64,000 nucleotides of DNA from Bufo bufo (lineage: Eukaryota > Chordata > Amphibia > Anura > Bufonidae): NCBI RefSeq assembly GCF_905171765.1, contig NC_053392.1, positions 503,856,556 to 503,920,555 of the forward strand. The letters run 5' to 3'. The notes below the pieces were generated by a model. The model had not been told where the DNA came from. It did not search any database and was given only the letters and a program-made list of their open reading frames with translations. Position 1 is the stretch's first letter; each line of letters opens with the position of its first letter. Position numbers and translations under genes: made by a program. Positions 31,503 to 43,261 of the stretch are shown piece after piece.

Positions 31503-31968
31503 AGTTCACACTTAAGTTATTTTGGTCAGTTATTTTCATCAGTCATTGTGAGCCGAGACCAGGTATAAAGCCTCATGCACATTGTGTTTTGTGATCCGCA
31601 AAACGCAGATACAGGCTGTGTGCATTCCGCATTTTGCAGAACATAAGTTCTGGCCCTCAATAGAACAGTCCTATCCTTGTCCGTGATAAGGACAAGAAAA
31701 GGACATGTTCATATTTTTTATTTTTATTTTTTGCGGGGCCACGGAACGGAGGTATGGATGTCGACAGAGCATGGAGTGCTGTCTGCATTTTTGCTGCCCC
31801 ATTGAAGTGAATGGGTTTGCATCCGAGTCGCAAAAAAATGCAGCTGGAATGCGGACCCAAACAACGTTTGTGTGCATGAGGCCTAATACAAAGATCTGCA
31901 CTTATTCAGTGTTTTTGACCCGCACCTGGTTTTGGCTCACAATCGCTGAAGGAGTGTAAACTTGGCCT
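31503..31968. mobile_element. Palindromic MITE, second family (occupied site)
   Basis: Left part agttcacacttaagttattt...tgagccgagaccaggta and right part 'caaagatctgcacttattca...tggttttggctcacaatcg' correspond in order to the uninterrupted copy at 9347-9507. They are separated by the MITE at 31569-31883. Confidence 0.8.
31569..31883. mobile_element. Harbinger-like MITE nested in another MITE
   Basis: TAA duplications (31566-31568, 31884-31886). Ends agcctcatgcaca and tgtgcatgaggcc are inverse. The uninterrupted paralogue at 9347 has a single TAA at the matching point, which confirms the duplication directly. Confidence 0.85.
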
Positions 31969-31969
31969 T

Positions 31970-32889
31970 AGGTTTTATGGGGTTCATTTTTACATAGATC
32001 CCTATGCGGTAAAAATGATGCGTTATCTTGGTTCTGTGGGGGCAGTAGGATTACATTGTGCTTGCACACTATAGGAAAAAGCACTAGTCTATGTGAGCTC
32101 CCATGGTCCCGGCTACAGATTTTTCTGTAATGTGCAAGCACGACCACCACTGATGGGTTGCAGGGTGGTCGTAACCATGGAAACCAGCAGTGTATAATAT
32201 GATGGAAAAATGAATCCAGCCAGCAAAGGAAGCAATATGGATAATCACAATACATTAGTAAGTGCCTTGTATTCACTTTCTCTATATGATAAATGCAACT
32301 TACTGAAGTGAGACAACCCCTTTAAACTCGAAGGAACTCTACTAATAGCAACAGGGCCATGAGCAGTCCAAGTAATGTTGTACCACTATGGTGGATATAA
32401 CTGTATTGATTGGCAGCCATTCATTTGCACTGATTTATATTGAACGGGTTTTAGATGTGCTTGCAACATTAACCATCAATGTGTAACCGGTACTAAACCA
32501 ACTGTGATCACTGTATGCTATTGAGAGGACTCATGTTGATTCAACCTTTTATAGTCAGAGGAAGCAAAGTGCGCCTATATAATTACCTAGTGTTAGTTAT
32601 TTTCAAATTACATCACTTACTATAAAGGACAATATTTGTAGCCTTGCTTGTAACAATAGCTAACAGCAACCAGTAAGTGCGAGGGCCCCGCATTGGCAGC
32701 TATTTGGACCAGGACCATATTGTTTATACATTATTTAACTGTACTTTAATGATTTATTAATGTAATCCTCATCAGACCCCCAATCGTCATACAATGCAGT
32801 CAGCACAGCGCTGGCCGAAGACTAGAGAGTGGTGACTAAAGCCAGAACCAGGAGCGCTATATTCTCTGCTCCTCAGTCCTACTGTGTAC
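31970..32889. other. No gene recognised
   Basis: About 0.9 kb with a T2-like right end 'gacaacccctttaa' (about 32311-32325). Otherwise unique-looking, with no exon. Confidence 0.4.
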
Positions 32890-33506
32890 CAGCGGCGTTG
32901 CTAGGGTTTGAAGACATCCGGGGCAAGAGCCCATGTGAAGCCACACTCCCACACCATCATCACCACCACCGGGGGGGCCATCACAGTAGTTATTACCCCT
33001 TTCAGCAGTCCCCCCTTCAATGAATGGGGGACTGGTTAAAGGGGTTAATAACTACAGTGAAGGGCCTAGCCATCTGGGCAACCCCACAGATCATCCTAAC
33101 CTATGGTCAGCCTAATTTAAAATTAAGCAAACCTCCCCGGCTATAAACTAATCACAGAAGTTGGAACCCATCAACCTCCCTTGTACTTGTTGCGCTACTT
33201 GCAGGCTGCGCGGGCATGAGTTCAGAACTTCAGTCACTTCGGTCCGCAATTCTGTTCTGCGGCGCGTGATCCCGCGAGACCCGTGACTTCCCGCGGCAGG
33301 TCTCGTGGGATCACGTGCCGCAGAACAGAATTGAGGACTGAAGTTCTGAACTCATGCCCGCGCAGCCTGCAAGTAGCGGAACAAGTAAAAGGGGGTGGAG
33401 GGGGGGGGGGGGGTTGGGGGATGATCTGTGGGATTGCCCAGATGGCTAGGAATAGCCTAAAAAAATAAATAAAATATCCCACCAGCATAAACATCCGACG
33501 CCCCTG
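32890..33506. mobile_element. Non-autonomous hAT element
   Basis: Exact 8-bp duplication ctgtgtac (32882-32889, 33507-33514). Ends are cagcggcgttgct and, complemented, caggggcgtcgga. The interior has a strong inverted repeat at about 33204-33370 (gcatgagttcagaacttcag and inverse, with a gcggcgcgtgatcccgcgag arm), a (CAC)n patch and a G-run at 33398-33411. Confidence 0.85.
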
Positions 33507-33514
33507 CTGTGTAC

Positions 33515-34505
33515 TAATGAGCGCTTCCATAATGGAAGTGGTCATTAGTATTTACATCATAAGACATAGGCCGAATGCACAGGATGCCAGGCCGGGATAC
33601 CACGGACCGCTCACGTCCGTGTTCCATGGCAGTGTGCTTTTGGCCATACTGACATTTTCCTCCGCACCGTCTTATGTAGCAAAAAATACGATAATTAATG
33701 TATTAAATCGCTGTTTTCCGGACATTATCACTTGTAGTGCCAGTCAGTTAATACAGTAAAAAAGAGAGCTGCATTTTTGCTTGGCCTTTTGTTTTTTACC
33801 AAAATACTGCGGCAGATGTTGTAAGAAATTATAAAACACCCCACAAACCCTGCATGTTTTGTTATGTTTTTCCCCCCGTTTCCTGACGTCCAAAAAAAGG
33901 CAAGTAACTGGGCCTGGGTTTGCAATACCAAGCATAGCCACTATACAGCGTGTGGCGCTGTGCTTGGTATACTTTGAGGAGGCCGCAGCACACTCTAGAG
34001 CACCATGGCCACTTCAAACAGCTGATCGGCGGAAACTCTCTTTAAATTGACCTGACCTGCTTGAGAGTTTTTGGTACAGTAATTTATTAGTAAACTAGAA
34101 GGGTGTAAAGTTTATTCTTAAACTGAAAAATGTTTAAAGGACACAAGCCTGATGTGAATACAGCCTAACAGGCAAAATGCATCGAAAACTAATTTGGACA
34201 GTATCTCTCCATGTCCTCTTGTTTAACAGCAGGATGACTTCCTCTGTACAATATTAGGAGCAATTAACTCCTCATCTGTGGTTTCCAATAGAAAAAATCC
34301 TCACGTCAGCGTTTCTTTATGGGAAGCACTGGACTTTGTTAAAACAGGAGCTGAAAGATGTGTTGGTGGAATGGAGCGTCTTTCTGTAAACCCCATAGAT
34401 TAACCAGAACCAGAGCTCGGCCGGCTCATTCCTGCACTGGAGGAATTTCCAGGTTTTGTTCCCAGATGGTTGTGATATTAAATGGATGTACTGTTTCAGT
34501 GTGAC
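33515..34505. other. Decayed MITE fragments, no gene
   Basis: 33568-33650 resembles the 23553 family (gccgggataccacggaccgc). About 33925-34048 is the right half of a T2-like element with a dyad taccaagcatagccactata...gtgcttggta and end 'actctctttaa'. The rest shows nothing. Confidence 0.45.
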
Positions 34506-34508
34506 TAA

Positions 34509-34893
34509 GGCCTACGTATATGGAACCATTCATTTCAATGGTTACGCAAAAAAAAACGGAATGTACTCCGTATGCATTCCGTTCCGTTGAAAAATAGAAC
34601 ATGTCCTATTATTGCCTGCAAATCACGTTCCGTGGCTCCATTCAAGTTAATGGGTCCGCAAAAAAAACGGAACAAATACGGAAATCTATCCGTATGTCTT
34701 CTGTATCCGTTCCGTTTTTGCGGAGCCATCTATTGAAAATGTTATGCCCAGACCAATTTTTTCTATGTAATTACTGTATACTGTATATGCCATACGGAAA
34801 AATTAAACGGAAACAAAAAAAAACGGAACAACGGATTCGTGAAAAACGGACTGCAAAACACTAAAAAAGCCATACGGTCGTGTGCAAAAGGCC
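34509..34893. mobile_element. Harbinger-like MITE, 'ccgtatggct' family copy 2
   Basis: Exact TAA at 34506-34508 and 34894-34896. The right end cggtcgtgtgcaaaaggcc is intact, while the left end has lost part of the terminal repeat (ggcctacgtatatgg). The interior matches 25490 and 54214. Confidence 0.8.
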
Positions 34894-34896
34894 TAA

Positions 34897-35490
34897 TACA
34901 GCTCAATTATTTATTTTTTTTGGCCATTTTGCTTTTTTTTTAACTGCAGTATGGTTTATCACTGGTGTTTTTTTTTTGTTAGTTTTTTTACATTAAAAAT
35001 GCAAAAAATTTGCATTTGTTCCTTTCTTTGGTAAAGTAGCATGGTTTTATTGCCGTTTTTTTATTTTTTATTATTTTTTTTATTAAATACATGGTACCAA
35101 AATTAGGAGTAGCTGCTCATAGCAACCAGTTTAATTACTAAACGCATACCTCCCAACTTTTTGGATGTTCAAAGAGGGACACTTAAAGTTCATTGTGTGA
35201 AAGATTCATTTTTCCTGCATATATACACTTCAAAAATTATCTGACTATAGAAATTTTTTAAATTGAAGTTGCATCAAATAATTAAATCATATACAAGGAG
35301 GGATCTAATATGGACATAGGAACCAGCCAAACACTTTCTGGATCAATAATGTAAATGCAATAATGAAAATCTATACCTCAGATCAAAAAGAGGGACATTC
35401 ATGGAGCAAAGAGGGAGACGGGGACTTGGGTCAAAAAAATGGACACTCCATCCAAAAGAGGAAAACTTGGGAGGTCTGGAGTAAGAAAAC
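34897..35490. other. No gene recognised
   Basis: T-rich sequence (34900-35090) followed by an interspersed-repeat-like stretch with 'agagggacac' and 'gggaggtctgg' motifs (35155-35475). No coding signal. Confidence 0.4.
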
Positions 35491-35493
35491 TAA

Positions 35494-36380
35494 GGCCCCT
35501 TTCACACGGGCGAGTATTACGCGCGGATGCGATGCGTGAGTTGAACGCATTGCACCCGCACTGAATCCCGACCCATTAATTTCTATGGGGCTGTTCACAT
35601 GAGCAGTGATTTTTTTACGCATCACTTGTGCGTTGCGTGAAAATCGCAGCATGCTCTATATTGTGCGTTTTTCACGCAACGCAGGCCCCATAGAAGTGAA
35701 TGGGGTTGAGTGAAAATCGCAAGCAAGTGCGGATGCGGTGCGATTTTCACGCACGGTTGCTAGGAGACGATCGGGATGGAGACCCGATCCTTATTATTTT
35801 CCCTTATAACATGGTTATAAGGGAAAATAATAGCATTCTGAATACAGAATGCATAGTAAAATAGCGCTGGAGGGGTTAAAAAAATATAAAAAATAATTTA
35901 ACTCACCTTAGTCCACTTGATCGCGTAGCCCGGCATCTCCTTCTGTCTCCTTTGCTGAACAGGACCTGTGGTGAGCATTCATTACAGGTAAAGGACCTGT
36001 GGTGACGTCACTCCGGTCATCACATGATCCATCACCATGGTAAAAGATCATGTGATGACAAGCGGTCCAAAACGGATCAGTTTGCATTATAATGCATTCT
36101 GAATGGAAAAGGATCCGCTCCAGAATGCCTCAGTTCAGTCTACATTCCGCTTCGGAGACGGACACCAAAACGCTGCTTGCCACATTTTGGTGTCCGTCTG
36201 ATGAAACTGAGCCAAACAGATCCGTCCCCCATTGACTTTCAATGGTGTTCAAGATGGATCCGTCTTGGCTATGTTAAAGATAATACAAACGGATCCGTCC
36301 TGAACGGACGCAGACGGTTGTATTATTTGAACGGATCCGTCCATGTCGGATCCACACAAAACGCGAGTGTGAAAGTAGCC
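35494..36380. mobile_element. Chimeric Harbinger-like MITE
   Basis: The left part (35494 to about 36055) is the 981-bp family seen at 13812. The right part (about 36060-36380) is the GGATCC family seen at 15058 and 28830. Flanks are TAA on both sides (35491-35493, 36381-36383). Left end ggcccctttcacacgggcg and the complement of the right end, ggctactttcacactcgcg, are still compatible inverse ends. The junction near 36056 follows 'gatcatgtgatgac'. Confidence 0.8.
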
Positions 36381-36383
36381 TAA

Positions 36384-36706
36384 GCGGTGTACAGTGGAAA
36401 TGACGTTGAGTCCGGTTATGCAATTTTTATCTTCATACTCGCTTACTTTCTGACTTTCTTTTTAACCAGCAGTTAAATGCATTGAGAGGACTCCTGAGCT
36501 CATACACATAATGGGGAGGACTCAAAGAGGAGTCCTCCCAGTGCATTGAACTGCTGGTTTGTGGGAGCACAGCGTCAGAATGCAAGCGAGTATGGAGGTA
36601 AACATTGCATAATCGGACTACGCACCACCTGTATACTAATCAACGCTTACTCTAGTTCAGGGTGTTTTTTGTTTTTTTTGTTGCGTTTTTTGCTGACAGA
36701 TTCCCT
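36384..36706. mobile_element. T2-type element, right side preserved
   Basis: Inner inverse blocks 'catactcgcttactttctgac' and 'gtcagaatgcaagcgagtatg' with 'aaccagcagttaaatgcatt' and inverse surround a 'gaggactcctgagctcat' centre. The right end is 'gctgacagattccctttaa'. The left TTAA end was not found. Confidence 0.6.
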
Positions 36707-36710
36707 TTAA

Positions 36711-37270
36711 GGCTACTTTCACACTTGCGTTTTTCTTTTCCGGCATAGAGTTCCGTCACAGGGGCTCTATACCGGAAAAGAACTGATCAGGTATGTCCCC
36801 ATGCATTCTGAATGGAGAGTAATCCGTTCAGTTTGCATCAGGATGTCTTCAGTTCAGTCGTTTTGACTGATCAGGCAAAAGAGAAAACCGTAGCATGCTA
36901 CGGTTTTATCTCCGGCTAAAAAAACTGAAGACTTGCCTGAATGCCGGATCCGGCATTTTTTCCCATAGGAATGTATTAGTGCCGGATCCGGCATTCAGAA
37001 TGCCGGATCCGTCCTTCCGGTATGCGCATGCGCAGACTGAAAAAAAGGTGAAAAAATAAATGCCGGATCCGTTTTTGCCGCATGACACCGGAAAGACGGA
37101 TCCGGCATTTCAATGCATTTTTTCGACTGATCAGGCATTTTTAAGACTGATCAGTATCCTGATCAGTCTTACTAATGCCATCAGTTAGCATACATTTTGC
37201 CTGATCCGGCAGGCAGTTCCGGCGACGGAACTGCTTGCCGGATCTCTCTGCCGCAAGTGTGAAAGTAGCC
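36711..37270. mobile_element. Harbinger-like MITE, GGATCC family
   Basis: Ends ggctactttcacacttgcg and cgcaagtgtgaaagtagcc are perfect inverses. The left TAA (36708-36710) lies within the T2 border TTAA; the right flank is CAA. Five CGGATCCG octamers occur between about 36950 and 37105. Confidence 0.8.
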
Positions 37271-40130
37271 CAACACTTAGGTTAATTTTCACATGAGCGA
37301 GTTTTTCATCCGGATACACCCCGTTTTACAAATGGACAGTATCCGGACTGAATCCTAACCCATTCATTTGTATTTGCACATGGGCATTCAGGAAAAAGTG
37401 CAGCATTTCCAGGCAGGACGGGTCCATTCAAGTCAATGGGTCACTGATAAAAAAAAAAACTGAGACCACACACACAGCATCCGGATGCAGTACATTTTTC
37501 ACTGATGGCTTCTGGGAGATACTTTTTGTTATTTTCCAGATTTTCTTCACGTGCACAAAAAACTGATGTAAAACGGGTGCAAACCTGACCAAAAAAAAAA
37601 ATGAAATGCTGAAAGCGATGGCAGACAAAACTGTTCATCAGTTTTTACGGAACGGACCCTGACACATTCTGTATCTCTCGTGTTAAAGAGACTTTTTTTT
37701 AAAAAAATTGCAAAGTAAATCTTGGTTATTCGAAACTTTGGCGGTAAAAAAAACACCAATCTTTTACAAAGTGCTTTAGGAAATCATTAGAGCGGATCTA
37801 ATATCCACTTGACAAAGCAGTAATGTGACGTGTGGCAACCATGTGGAAGTTCAACAATCCTGAATGATCTAAAGATTTTCTTTCCAAACAAACCCCTGGA
37901 CAAGTCGAAACCTGCTCGGGCCGGAGGCCAAGATGATTGACTAACATCACACTGATAGATCCTGATAACCCTTTCCTTGTGTTTGCCTAACTGTGGTGGC
38001 ATTCATCTGACCGTGTCAGTGCTGAGCTATGAAGTAGTTCCCATCATTGTACATGGTCACGTGTGCGCTATCTGTTTCTCGCCTTCCTGGAGACTCGGTA
38101 TCGGTGCTTCATTTCTCACTTGTCCATGAGGCCATCAACGAGAAGTCCATACTAGAGTGTATGGATGTCCTAGAGGAGGGACCCTCATCTGTGAGCCACA
38201 GCAGAGATCCGCTCCCATCCTAACATACATGAGCTGCCCTCGTATTACATAGTGGACACCCGTTCACCTGAATGGCCTCCATGTAATACTGCCTTTCCCC
38301 TGGAGAGGCCGCTGGATGTGACATCCTCCAGCTAAATCAGCAGTTTGCTAAACTGGGACCCTTACTGATTCCAAGAATCTCTCCGCTCTCCTCTCTGTTA
38401 TGTGAGTTACAGGTTAAAGGGGTTTTCCGGGATTTTACTACTGACGACCTATCCTCTGGATCCAATTGGTTGGGGTCCGACACCCCCGCTGATCAGCTGT
38501 TTGAGAAGGCACCGGCGCTCGCAGTAGCACCCGTTTCAGCAAAGCAAATTCGGATGTAGCATCCTTAGCTCACTTTGCTCATCATCAATCTAGACCTACA
38601 GACTATACTACGGAACGATACGTAGGAACTATGCCGATGGACATGCTATAAAGGTAATTATATCTTTAAGAAAACACAGGATATGCCACAAATGTTAGAT
38701 TGGTGCGGGTCCCACCTCTGGGACCCGCACCTATCTCCAGAACAGGGTCCTTGAAGTAAAGGAGAGCTCATCACTATGCGCAACGTCCTCTCCATGTACT
38801 GCTATGAGATATCTGAAAATAACCAAGCTGTTTTCAGAAGTCCAATAGCGAACAGAGAGCAAGCCATGGAAGTGCGGTCGCCCTCCATTCACCATTACAT
38901 AAGTTCCGAAAATAGCCAACCAGTGGCTCGGCTATTTCCAGCAGTCCCATAGTGGTTAATGGAGAGTACGCAGTGGATTCACAGTATGCTCTCCTTCGCT
39001 TCGGGGCCCCATTCTGGACATAGGAGCGGGTCCAGTCACTGGACTGTTTATATCCGGTGTTCCATGGTCACCTGCTCTGCTGCAACCAATAACTGGATTC
39101 AGCGGTGATGTGGCCACAAGCAGCACATCACTGCTGAAGCCAGTTATTAACCATGCATCGCTGGAGGTTAACAGTCCGGGGAATATAACATAGACATGCG
39201 AGAGCCGGTGCGGAGGAGAGCAGGTAAGTATGAATCTTTTCTTTACTGAGGCAGGCTGCGGACATTAGAGCAAAAGTCATTATTCCTGAAGAACACCCTT
39301 CAAGTTAATGATCTTTTAAATTTTTATTTTTTGAAGATCAAAAGTGTATGAAATTATCATGATTTTGTGAATGGGTAATTGTTGACATTGATACCCAATA
39401 AATCTAGCCATAAACATTAGATGTATAGAGGACAAACCTGCCGATTTTGAAGGGACTTGCCCACAATCTAATAATAATAAATGTTGTGGAGAGCACGATC
39501 GGACAGTTGAATTTCAGCATGCTCAATTCTCTTGGTCCTCTGGCACCAGCAAATCTTCCCAAGAACATGTCTGCAGCTTGTTCCCCTCTCTCCATTTTGA
39601 ACACCTTCATCCTCAGCCTAGCCAAGAGTGCATGTATTTGGTGGGGCTGGGTGGTTGGGGTTAGATAGCTGTCAACCAAATGCTGAGCCGTCTCTTGTGT
39701 AAGACACTAAGTGCGCTCTAGCTTCACCCACTAAATAGCTCCTGGGCTGATTTCTTGTAAAGTTCTTGGTGAGTACATTTCTTTGTATAAATCCTAAATT
39801 GAAGTTCATATGTGCATTGGCGGAGCTGGCAGAGAAGAGGGTATTTATAAACCTACCCAACTCCCACTTATTTTCTTGAAAGTAAAATGGTATTATATTA
39901 GGTTTGTGGTTTTCTGCTGCTTTGCTATATCAATTTTGGGCATTGCTGTACGAAAAAATGTGCTGACACAGTAGTAAGGATGTAAAAATGCACTTGAAAT
40001 AGAAGTCAAATTACAGAGAAAACATTCCCATTGCTTCATGCCACAGTGCTAGAAATCTCTACAGATTTAAAGTATTAGGTTACACGATGTGTAATAAGAA
40101 AATGTTTTTAAAGGGGTTATCCCATGATTC
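37271..40130. other. Mixed MITE fragments and unique sequence, no gene
   Basis: 37280-37690: decayed Harbinger-like MITE (acatgagcgagtttttcatcc). 38418-38530: half of the 13389 T2 family, truncated. 38700-39060: internal part of the 12200 T2 family with the gcgggtcccacctctgggac dyad. 39405-39690: another decayed repeat. 37700-38410 and 39700-40110 show no recognisable feature. Confidence 0.45.
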
Positions 40131-40322
40131 ATGTACAAAGCTAGAACCAGTTCTGTGCCTCACACATATCCAGAGATCCCCCCCCCCCCATTCATTACTC
40201 CAGTTGCCCTGCTAGATTTATTTCTGGCGGCTCAGCTCAGGGGGTGTGTCCTTTCCGCTGCCATTCTCTCCCTATCACAGCTCAGGGGGCATGTACTCTC
40301 TGCTGCAGCTCTTTCCTCGTTA

Positions 40323-41089
40323 GGCCTCTTTCACACTTGCGTTGTTGGGATCCGGCATGCACTTCCGTTGCCGGAGGTGCCTGCCGGATCCGGAAAAACG
40401 CAAGTGTACTGAAAGCATTTGAAGACGGAACCGTCTTCCAAATGCTTTCAGTGTTACTATGGCACCCAGGACGCTATTAAAGTCCTGGTTGCCATAGTAG
40501 GAGCGGGGAGCGGGGGAGCGGTATACTTACAGTCCGTGCGGCTCCCGGGGCGCTCCAGAATGACGTCAGAGCGCCCCATGCGCATGGATGACGTGATCAC
40601 ATGGATCACGTGATCCATGCGCTTGGGGCGCCCTGACGTCACTCTGGAGCGCCCGGGGAGCCGCACGGACGGTGAGTACACTGCTCCCCCGCTCCCCACT
40701 ACACTTACCATGGCTGTCAGGACTTTAGCGTCCCGGCAGCCATGGTAACCACTCTGAAAAAGCTAAATGTCGGCTCCGGCAATGCGCCGAAACGACGTTT
40801 AGCTTAAGGCCGGATCCGGATCAATGCCTTTCAATGGGCATTAATTCCGGATCCGGCCTTGCGGCAAGTGTTCCGGATTTTTGGCCGGAGCAAAAAGCGC
40901 AGCATGCTGCGGTATTTTCTCCGGCCAACAAACGTTCCGTACCGGAACTGAAGACATCCTGATGCATCCTGAACGGATTACTCTCCATTCAGAATGCATT
41001 AGGATAATCCTGATCAGGATTCTTCCGGCATAGAGCCCCGACGACGGAACTCTATGCCGGAAGACAATAACGCAGGTGTGAAAGAGCCC
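40323..41089. mobile_element. Harbinger-like MITE with GC-rich hairpin
   Basis: Ends ggcctctttcacacttgcg and cgcaggtgtgaaagagccc are inverse; flanks TTA (40320-40322) and TAA (41090-41092). The middle (about 40470-40740) is an inverted repeat with gatcacgtgatccatgcgc centred on about 40598. It sits inside a T2-like element whose left end follows TTAA at about 40108. Confidence 0.75.
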
Positions 41090-41321
41090 TAACTGTAATG
41101 CCTTCTAACAGTAAATAGGGCTGGTGGCAGTTGAAGGATAGAACTGAGCATGTGTGACCATCTCAGTAGGTGGACCTGCACATTACCATACAGATTAAAC
41201 ACCACAGTATCTTTATAATTAAGTAAAGAGAAGCTCTCACAACTGAAGCATTGTTGTAACAGAAGGTAAATTTAAAAAGTAACTAGTTTTTCATGCTGGT
41301 TTATTTTAAAATAATATTTAA

Positions 41322-41831
41322 AGTGTACCTCCAGTTATAAACACGTTTTCAGAAATGAATAGTGAATATAAGAAACTTTGTAATAAATCTTATTAAAGAA
41401 TTAGGATCCTCCTGGGCTTCTCAGGGTGCCTTCCTCCTCTTTCCCTTCACTTAGCATCTTATCTCTAATCGCTTCCATCTCTGTCTCCACTCTCACACAT
41501 AAAATACTATGGTAGAGGAGGAGGGATGAAGAGCCTGCTGTCAGCTAGTAAGTGATTTATTACCTCACTCTGAACAGTGGTGTAGAGCCTTACTATCGTA
41601 CTTACTAGATATCGTAGAATCAAATGTGCTAAGTGCAGCAGAGCTACAAACTACAGTGTATGTCTCTCATACAGCAGCCTCCTCTCTCCATAGATGTTAA
41701 AAGCAGGAAAGAGCAAAGCAACTTGATAAAACCAGATGAAAGCATTTTTAACAAGTTATATTACAAAGTTTCCTATAGTCACCTGTATTCACTTATGGAA
41801 AGTTGCTTTATAACTGTAGTTTGAGTACACT
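41322..41831. mobile_element. TTAA-flanked MITE
   Basis: TTAA at 41318-41321 and 41832-41835; ends agtgtacctccagttataaa and ctacagtt...gtacact are imperfect inverses. The 510-bp interior is non-coding with pyrimidine-rich arms. Confidence 0.7.
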
Positions 41832-41850
41832 TTAATGGTGGCACAACTCC

Positions 41851-42117
41851 TTCAAAGGGAATTTGTCACCATAATCTTGGACTATTATCTGTAATATTAC
41901 ATGAGTATTACAGCAGATAAGGAGTCAAGATCACAGTTTTATTCTTTTTCCCCGTTCTCACCTCCCAAAGTTGTCAGGACTGCTGTGCTATGCTTACACA
42001 ATGGAGAGGACTCCTGAGAGCGTGCACAGCAGTCCTGACAAAAGTGCAGTTTGAGAGCAGGGGAACGTCCATGTATTACTGCACATAATAGTCCAAAATC
42101 GTGGTGACAGAGTCTCT
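41851..42117. mobile_element. T2-type MITE
   Basis: Inverse ends aagggaatttgtcaccataat and (complement) aagagactctgtcaccacg. Right TTAA at 42118-42121; left mutated to TCAA. Central inverse blocks read ggactgctgtgctatgc and 'gcacagcagtcc'. Confidence 0.7.
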
Positions 42118-42121
42118 TTAA

Positions 42122-43261
42122 TTATTGACGTTCAGACATGGTGGATATTTTGTGGAGTTTCAATGGAGTACAGAAAATCTTCAACAAAGCACCATACAAT
42201 GCTACTGAGTGGGATAGTTCACTGCGTACCCACGGCAAAATCTGCATGAGTTACATGTGGATTTGTCGGCGATTTTGCTGCGGATTTGCTGTGAATTTCG
42301 CCCTATGCATTGTAAAGGGTGAAATGTGCAGCGTAAATTGACATGCCCTGGATTTAAAGTCCACACCACAGGTCAGTTTTCACGCTGATTTTTCCACTTA
42401 GTGGAATCTCCTCCACTTTGTTGCTATTGTAAAAGCTGCAGTATTTCCGTCCCCACTTCAGTGTTGGAAAGTCCCAAGCGACTCCATCCAGTGTGAACAT
42501 AACCTTTGACAGTTGCTGTTGTACTCATTGGGAAGATTTAGCAAAACTGATCCGAAAGTTGCCCATAGCAATCAAACTGTAGTTCTTTTCCAAGGGGGCC
42601 CTAAACAATGGTGTAACCTGCACGGTGTAGTTTCTGGTGCTGGCGTACTACTGCTCAGCTCCTGTTCTCAGTGGGAGCTGAGCTGCAGTATCCCAGCACT
42701 GCCACTAGGCTTCCAGTTCCATCCACTGTATTGTTTCTGGCACTGGTGGCTTCTCAAAACAGCACAACCCTATTTAAAATCTGCACCACAGGTCAATTCC
42801 GCAATTTTCGCAGTATGTGGATATCGGCTGTAAAAATGACATCCCGATGCTATAATCCGCTGCATACTTTACCTGTGTAAATTTGAAGGTAAAATTGTCA
42901 GTATTTCCTGTACATGTAGACCTTCCCTAAGATTTTAAAATTAGCTTTCTAAATTAAATGCAATAATACAATTTTAAATAAAAATTTTAAATTTAATTTC
43001 TAAATTAACGGAGAGGTAGAGGGGGACAGGATACTCTAACAGTCTAGAAGCCACCATGATCTTGCACAACCATCAAATTAATTTTTCCCTTGTATTAACA
43101 GCCTACAATATATGTGAATATTTTTATTTATTTTCTTAATGTATGGATGGTTTCTGGATATAATTTTTTGAAGTCATTCCATATCATTTACTTCCTGTCC
43201 TTGCTCTTAACTTCCTCCTTTGTTTGGACTTTTAGCACAAGAAATAGTCTCGCTTAACTTC
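42122..43261. other. No gene recognised
   Basis: 42280-42500 resembles a decayed MITE ('gggtgaaatgtgcagcgtaa', 'agtgtgaacataacc'). The remainder is A/T-rich with no exon. Confidence 0.4.
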
